A DNA stretch of 34,438 nt. It comes from Eubacteriaceae bacterium. GTDB taxonomy: Bacteria; Bacillota; Clostridia; Eubacteriales; Eubacteriaceae. The translations under genes and the position numbers were made by a program. A model generated the notes under the pieces. It was given only the letters and a program-made list of their open reading frames with translations, did not search any database and was not told the origin of the DNA. Of the stretch, positions 30,296 through 34,438 are shown piece by piece (the stretch's first letter is position 1; every line of letters begins with the position of its first letter). The stretch spans positions 1 through 34,438 of the forward strand of contig JASGLP010000028.1 in assembly GCA_030156895.1 (NCBI GenBank), written 5' to 3'.

Positions 30296-31486
30296 ATGAA
30301 TCAATCTGTTAAACCTATCTCTACTTTTACGATTTTGGCCATGGCCTTTTTGGGAATGGGTGTTGGGACCATTACCCCAGCTCTTAACGCAATATTCGTT
30401 CAATTTTCTGATTTACCCATCACAACCCTCTTATTGGTTTCGACATTACCATCACTAACGGTAATTCCAGCAACCATTATCTCCGGTTCAATCGCCGGCA
30501 ACAAAGTCAGTTTTAAAATTCTGGCAATCATCGGGATGGCACTATTCGTAATTGGTGGTGTTGCACCATATTTTATGACTGACTTTACCAACATTTTAAT
30601 CCAACGCGCTATCTTCGGAATCGGCCTTGGAATAATGTCACCACTTGCAAATTCACTGGTTATGGGCGTTTATGAAGGCGATAAAGTTGCCACAATGACA
30701 GGTATTGTTACCCTGTCTATGAATATCGGTGGTATGGTTCTTCAGTTTTTAGGTGGTTATCTGGCTGGTATTGGCTGGAATTATGCTTTCCTGCCACATG
30801 CTTTAGGGATTGTTTCTTTGGTACTGGTAATCTTCTTCTTACCTGAACCACCTAAAGCACCAGTAACAAGCGAAACTGCCGCGGCACCTAAAGACAAACT
30901 GCCAATGAAACTTTGGATTATCGTTATAGCATATGGTATTTACACCCTCTCAATCTACCCAATGCTTGTCAATATGTCTACTCTGATCGTTGATCGCGGC
31001 CTGGGAACAACAGCTACTGCCGGTGTCGTTCTGGCTCTCTTAACCATCGGGGGCATGGTCGCTGGTACTGTTTTTGGTAAAGTATTCAAAATTTCTGGCC
31101 GTTTTATCATGGCTGTTGGCTACGGGCTTGGTGCAGTAGGTTTAGCACTGGTATCTTTTGCTGGTAATATTGCTATCCTGTCAGTGGGCGTCTTCATTGA
31201 AGGTTTTGCCATGTCAACACTGATTCCAGCCAGCATGATGCTAATCAGCATGACTGTAAAACCGGCGCAAATGCCACTAGGTGTCTCAATTTTTATGGCC
31301 GGCATGAATCTCTTCGGATTCCTGTCAACTTACTGGATTGGTGCCATTGCTTCAATTACCGGTGATGCCGTAACCGCTCCAATCATGGTTGGAACAGCTG
31401 TTGTTGCTGCATTCTTTGTTATCTATCTCTTTGTCAATCCGTTAAAGGGTGGTGCTGGTGCACCAGCTGAGGGGACTGAATCCTAA
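30296..31486 (+). CDS. Major facilitator superfamily transporter
   Basis: A 396-residue, 12-helix MFS protein with two six-helix halves split by a hydrophilic loop of about 25 residues (PEPPKAPVTSETAAAPKDK). The first half has a family-like GIGLGIMSPLANSLV helix and the MTGIVTLSMNIGGMVLQFLGG segment; the second ends with an Ala/Gly-rich tail. It should move a small organic solute. The following leuCD-like pair suggests a carboxylic acid, but the substrate cannot be read from the sequence. AGGAGG sits 5 bases before the ATG at 30296. A terminator follows, so it is monocistronic. Confidence 0.85.
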   Translation: MNQSVKPISTFTILAMAFLGMGVGTITPALNAIFVQFSDLPITTLLLVSTLPSLTVIPATIISGSIAGNKVSFKILAIIGMALFVIGGVAPYFMTDFTNILIQRAIFGIGLGIMSPLANSLVMGVYEGDKVATMTGIVTLSMNIGGMVLQFLGGYLAGIGWNYAFLPHALGIVSLVLVIFFLPEPPKAPVTSETAAAPKDKLPMKLWIIVIAYGIYTLSIYPMLVNMSTLIVDRGLGTTATAGVVLALLTIGGMVAGTVFGKVFKISGRFIMAVGYGLGAVGLALVSFAGNIAILSVGVFIEGFAMSTLIPASMMLISMTVKPAQMPLGVSIFMAGMNLFGFLSTYWIGAIASITGDAVTAPIMVGTAVVAAFFVIYLFVNPLKGGAGAPAEGTES

Positions 31487-31507
31487 ATAACAGACTATTT
31501 ATAATTA

Positions 31508-31544
31508 AGCGCCGAGTGATTAACTGAATCATTTGGCGTTTTTT
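31508..31544 (+). terminator. Terminator after the MFS gene
   Basis: CGCC and AGTGATT pair with AATCATT and GGCG around AACTG, followed by TTTTTT. The rest of 31487-31822 is AT-rich and carries the control sites of the next operon. Confidence 0.85.
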
Positions 31545-31785
31545 TCTATCCTAAAGCGCTGTTTAAAAATGATTTATTAACATATTTCTAAAAACAGCAA
31601 TATTTTTTAGCAACCTTTCTCTTAGAACCTTGCATTTGTTACAATATTTTTTCAATCTGCAAGTACCCCTACAGCAATTGCTTTTTAGTTTAATTCCAAT
31701 TGGACAAATTTCAAAATACTAAAAAAAATATTTTCATTTAAATCGGGATAGAATTTGATTTTTTCTGGTTATTTATGTCATAATA

Positions 31786-31797
31786 TATACACGTATA
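31786..31797. promoter_or_regulatory. Operator-like palindrome upstream of the leuC-like gene
   Basis: TATAC-AC-GTATA, containing the TACACGT core shared with 27078-27087 and 27532-27541. It overlaps or abuts a likely -10 region (TTGATT at 31755-31760 with CATAAT at 31779-31784, 18-base spacer), a position suited to repression. Confidence 0.4.
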
Positions 31798-31822
31798 AAT
31801 AAGAAAAAGAATGGAGATTAAA

Positions 31823-33109
31823 ATGGGAAAAACTATTGCAGAAAAAATATTTGATGCACACCGTGTGGAAGAACCATTTCCAGACACCCATGTTTTAAAA
31901 CTGGATCGTGTTTTTTGCCACGAAATTACTACACCAATTGCGATTACTGATCTGATGGCCAGAGGTCTGGATCGGGTCTTTGATCCCACTAAAATAAAGG
32001 CTGTTATCGATCATGTTACACCAGCCAAGGATTCTAAAACTGCTACCCAGGGAAAAATTTTACGTGACTGGGCCAGACGTCATGAAATTAAAGACTTTTT
32101 TGATATCGGGAAAAACGGTGTCTGTCATGCTATCTTTCCGGAAAAAGGCTTTGTTCGCCCTGGTTACACCATTATCATGGGGGACTCACACACCTGTACC
32201 CATGGTGCATTTGGTGCATTCGCGGCTGGTATTGGCACCACAGATCTGGAGGTCGGGATTCTAAAAGGCGTTTGTGCTTTCCATTTTCCTAAAACCATCA
32301 AAATTGAATTAAATGGAAAACTAAAACCTGGTGTTTATGCCAAGGATCTAATTCTTTTTATCATTAAAGAATTAACCGTAAATGGTGCTACCAATATGGT
32401 GATTGAATTCACTGGCCAGGCAATTGATGCCATGTCCATGGAATCCCGAATGACCTTATGTAATATGGCCATTGAAGCTGGCGGAACCTGTGGCATCTGT
32501 TACCCCGATATGACAACTGTTGATTATTTATGGGATTTCATAAAAGATGAGTACGATTCTAAAGAAGCAGCCTTAAAAGATTACTCAAAATGGGTGTCTG
32601 ACGCTGACGCCGAGTATGAACGCGTGCTTTCTTATGATGTCTCGACCCTTGAGCCAATGATGACAGTTGGCTATAAACCTGATCAGGTTAAGACTGTCAA
32701 GGAAATGACTGGCAGCAAAGTTGACCAGATCTATATAGGCTCCTGTACAAATGGACGAATTGAAGATCTTCGGGTAGCTGCTCAAGTTCTCAAAGGTAAA
32801 ACCATTTCTGATAGTGTTAGAGCAATTGTCAGTCCAGCTACACCAGCCATATATTCCATGGCTTTAAAAGAAGGAATTATCGAAATATTTCAGGATGCCG
32901 GTTTTTGCGTAACCAATCCAACTTGTGGCGCCTGTTTGGGAATGAGTAACGGGGTACTTGCCGAAGGTGAAGTATGCGCCTCTACCACCAATCGAAATTT
33001 TAATGGACGTATGGGGAAAGGCGGTATGGTTCATCTGATGAGTCCGGCAACTGCTGCTGCAACCGCAATTAATGGGTTTGTCACCAATTCTGAATTATTT
33101 AAAGCATAA
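31823..33109 (+). CDS. LeuC-type hydro-lyase large subunit (3-isopropylmalate/homoaconitase/dimethylmalate dehydratase family)
   Basis: A 428-residue aconitase-superfamily large subunit of the LeuC2/methanogen type. The three iron-sulfur cluster cysteines are present: C308 in GSCTNGR, and C368 and C371 in TCGACLG. The MGDSHTCTHGAFGAF motif is also clear. The enzyme isomerises or hydrates C4-C7 2-hydroxy acids with the small subunit encoded 14 bases downstream. No leuA or leuB is near, so the leucine pathway is not certain; citraconate, homoaconitate or 2,3-dimethylmalate are alternatives. The ATG at 31823 follows ATGGAG, which makes an ATG at 31811 unlikely. Confidence 0.88.
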   Translation: MGKTIAEKIFDAHRVEEPFPDTHVLKLDRVFCHEITTPIAITDLMARGLDRVFDPTKIKAVIDHVTPAKDSKTATQGKILRDWARRHEIKDFFDIGKNGVCHAIFPEKGFVRPGYTIIMGDSHTCTHGAFGAFAAGIGTTDLEVGILKGVCAFHFPKTIKIELNGKLKPGVYAKDLILFIIKELTVNGATNMVIEFTGQAIDAMSMESRMTLCNMAIEAGGTCGICYPDMTTVDYLWDFIKDEYDSKEAALKDYSKWVSDADAEYERVLSYDVSTLEPMMTVGYKPDQVKTVKEMTGSKVDQIYIGSCTNGRIEDLRVAAQVLKGKTISDSVRAIVSPATPAIYSMALKEGIIEIFQDAGFCVTNPTCGACLGMSNGVLAEGEVCASTTNRNFNGRMGKGGMVHLMSPATAAATAINGFVTNSELFKA

Positions 33110-33123
33110 GAAGGGGAGAAGCA

Positions 33124-33645
33124 ATGAAAAATTTTAAAGGAAAAGTCCTGTTCTTAAACCGCAGTGACATTAACACAGATGAAATTATTCCAGCCAAATA
33201 TCTGACAGAAATTACTAAAGAAGCCTTAAAGCCCTATTTACTTGAAGATTTGGTACTGGATGGATTTGATCAGAAGGATGTTTTAGATAAAGCAGTCATT
33301 GTTACCCGCGAAAACTTTGGTTGCGGTTCGTCACGTGAACATGCGCCCTGGGCATTGGAAGTCAATGGTATTAATGCCGTGATTGCCGAGAATTTTGCGC
33401 GAATTTTTAGACAAAATATGTACAATTGCGGAATGTTTGCTATTGAACTGTCAAAAGAAACAATCGATAGTCTTTTTGCAAAATACAGTGGTAAAGAAGC
33501 CATCGTTGAAATTGATGTAGACAGCAGTCAAATTATTTTCAGCCTTGATGGGCAAAAAGAAGTAATCAATTTTACGATTGGCGGATTTGATCAAACATTG
33601 ATTAAAGAAGGCGGCTGGGTAGGATACGCCGACAAAAAATATTAA
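33124..33645 (+). CDS. LeuD-type hydro-lyase small subunit
   Basis: A 173-residue swivel-domain partner of the preceding large subunit. It has DINTDEIIPAKYLTEITKEA near the N-terminus (the YL.. loop that tunes substrate choice), and the conserved ENFGCGSSREHAPWAL (about 62-77) and FARIFRQNMYNCG. The YLTEI loop differs from the YLRT-type loop of homoaconitases that I recall, and does not by itself fix the substrate. The start follows AGGGGAG. Length is normal for the family. The subunits are coexpressed and end at the terminator at 33696. Confidence 0.88.
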   Translation: MKNFKGKVLFLNRSDINTDEIIPAKYLTEITKEALKPYLLEDLVLDGFDQKDVLDKAVIVTRENFGCGSSREHAPWALEVNGINAVIAENFARIFRQNMYNCGMFAIELSKETIDSLFAKYSGKEAIVEIDVDSSQIIFSLDGQKEVINFTIGGFDQTLIKEGGWVGYADKKY

Positions 33646-33695
33646 ACTATGTATCATTATTTGAAATTCTTAGATTTTTAATTCAATCAGGAATC

Positions 33696-33734
33696 AAAAA
33701 ACGCGTTTTGGTCAATTGGCTAAACGCGTTTTTT
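33696..33734. terminator. Terminator after the leuCD-like operon
   Basis: AAAAAACGCGTTT pairs with AAACGCGTTTTTT around a 13-base loop, ending in a T-run; it works in both orientations. Confidence 0.85.
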
Positions 33735-33789
33735 TGCTGTTTAAGTTTCTAGGTGAATATAAAGGAATGGATACATGCTTAAGGATTTC

Positions 33790-33865
33790 TTAATCAAGTT
33801 GATTCTTAATTTCAGCAAATTCTGTTTTATCATAATTTTGTCTTCTGATTTTTTCTAGAAACAAG
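33790..33865 (-). pseudogene. Possible C-terminal coding remnant
   Basis: On the minus strand, FLEKIRRQNYDKTEFAEIKN and QLD precede a stop at 33790. It looks protein-like, but the frame is closed upstream by TGA near 33890 and no start is visible. The family is not recognised. Confidence 0.3.
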
Positions 33866-33998
33866 GAGGTGGTCGTTCATTTCGGATTTTTAAATGCAAG
33901 CTTTCAATAAATAAAAAAGCGGTATAATTTCTACCAAACCAACTCGAAATTTATTAATGTTATACTTATTATTTTATTAACCAGCTTATAATGATATT

Positions 33999-34025
33999 AT
34001 TGATAATATATCAAACATTATCAAT
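33999..34025. promoter_or_regulatory. Inverted repeat ATTGATAAT/ATTATCAAT
   Basis: Perfect 9-base arms separated by 9 bases containing ATATCAAAC. A second inverted repeat TGTTTGA-GAAATA-TCAAACA follows near 34107-34126. Both share TATCAAAC, so they may be related protein-binding sites upstream of the promoter at 34162. Confidence 0.45.
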
Positions 34026-34161
34026 TCTAAAAGCTAGTTTTCTAATTTGAACTAAAACGGCATAATAATGGGATTTTAATCGTTAATTCTCTAACAGGCA
34101 TGATATTGTTTGAGAAATATCAAACATAAATGAAATTATTTTGTTATAAAACGATAATATA

Positions 34162-34190
34162 TTGACATATTTTAAAATTAATGTTACTCT
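34162..34190 (+). promoter_or_regulatory. Promoter of the transcript entering the right edge
   Basis: TTGACA (34162-34167), a 17-base spacer, TACTCT (34185-34190). The start point would fall near 34197, on the 14-base palindrome at 34198-34211. Confidence 0.6.
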
Positions 34191-34197
34191 TATAAAA

Positions 34198-34211
34198 ATC
34201 TTTCGAAAGAT
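34198..34211. promoter_or_regulatory. Palindrome ATCTTTCGAAAGAT at the predicted start of transcription
   Basis: A perfect 14-base palindrome placed where a repressor would block initiation, or a 5'-end hairpin of the RNA. Confidence 0.45.
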
Positions 34212-34332
34212 ATTAATTTTTAATTCAGAGGAGAAGAGCAGCCATCCTTTGTAAAGTTTGTCCGTTTAAATTTGGGGGTTCCAATTATCGGTTTAAGAGA
34301 TCAAATTTAATTTTAAAATCAAGGAGGATAAA

Positions 34333-34438
34333 ATGGATTACTCAACTTTCCCAGCTGAAAAATGCGGCTGAGACCGCATTAAAACAAACACCGCAGCTTC
34401 TGAAAAATGAAAGTTGACAGAAAAATGCACCTAACATC
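34333..34438 (+). other. Ribosome-bound short reading frame at the window edge (leader peptide or decayed gene start)
   Basis: AAGGAGG precedes ATG at 34333, but the frame stops after MDYSTFPAEKCG. A frame from 34343 reads QLSQLKNAAETALKQTPQLL, then KNES and a stop, and looks more protein-like, as if one base were inserted after the third codon. A third ATG at 34407 (MKVDRKMHLT) is open to the end of the window but lacks a ribosome site. The stretch also forms AATGCGG/CCGCATT and an outer CAACTTTC/GAAAGTTG pairing. Leader peptide with structure, frameshifted gene and sequence error are all possible. Confidence 0.35.

Noticed and set aside
33863-33870. Strong AAGGAGGT ribosome site on the plus strand
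   Set aside because: The next ATG opens a frame of only six codons, so no gene can be assigned.
34369-34371. In-frame TGA as selenocysteine codon
   Set aside because: The frame after it ends at another TGA 13 codons later, there is no recognisable downstream protein family, and the hairpin overlaps the TGA rather than following it as a bacterial SECIS should.

Overview
The window looks like a chromosomal segment of a low-to-medium GC, Gram-positive anaerobe. My best guess is an acetogen of the Acetobacterium/Eubacteriaceae type. This is inferred from a MtaA/URO-D-type corrinoid methyltransferase relative, ChW (clostridial hydrophobic, W-rich) repeats, a leuCD-like hydro-lyase pair, strong Shine-Dalgarno sites and Firmicutes-type lipoproteins. 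No rRNA, tRNA, CRISPR array, transposase or integrase was seen.

Layout. (1) 1-3765: small accessory genes (a DUF1232 protein, a small membrane protein, an AlbA_2/Schlafen-type regulator) set among degenerate intergenic repeats. A compact convergent-promoter locus at 1239-1516 has the architecture of a type I toxin-antitoxin system. A 62-bp direct repeat brackets the AlbA_2 gene. (2) 3766-11667: a Nim-type flavoprotein, an hsdM without hsdS or hsdR, then an operon of membrane-anchored TerB_N/TerB_C protein, BrxC/BrxD-type ATPase and Lhr/BrxHI-type helicase. This is a probable DNA-processing or defence island. (3) 11777-16444: two lipoproteins, a TspO-like membrane protein with a hypothetical partner, and an LDH-family dehydrogenase with an atypical substrate loop. 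(4) 16599-25829: a signalling block. It holds a large membrane/coiled-coil protein ending in a degenerate PLD domain, a membrane protein on the opposite strand, a GGDEF protein, and a three-gene operon of Ser/Thr kinase, double-FHA protein and a membrane TPR protein with an array of T-x-x-L motifs. Copies of one hairpin repeat in opposite orientations lie at 19330-19376 and 25779-25827. Next to the second copy is a decayed CdaR/PucR regulator abutting the 3' end of an unrelated gene. (5) 25904-33645: metabolic genes (URO-D-type methyltransferase, nitroreductase, ChW-C39 peptidase, MFS transporter, leuC/leuD-like hydro-lyase). A TACACGT-centred motif occurs upstream of three of them. (6) 33646-34438: AT-rich DNA with palindromes, a good promoter and a ribosome-bound short reading frame at the edge.

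The most novel-looking items are the kinase/FHA/T-x-x-L-array operon, the type I toxin-antitoxin locus with matching inverted leaders, and the orphan hsdM beside the TerB/Brx-like cassette. All functions are read from the sequence and from memory of protein families. No database search was possible.
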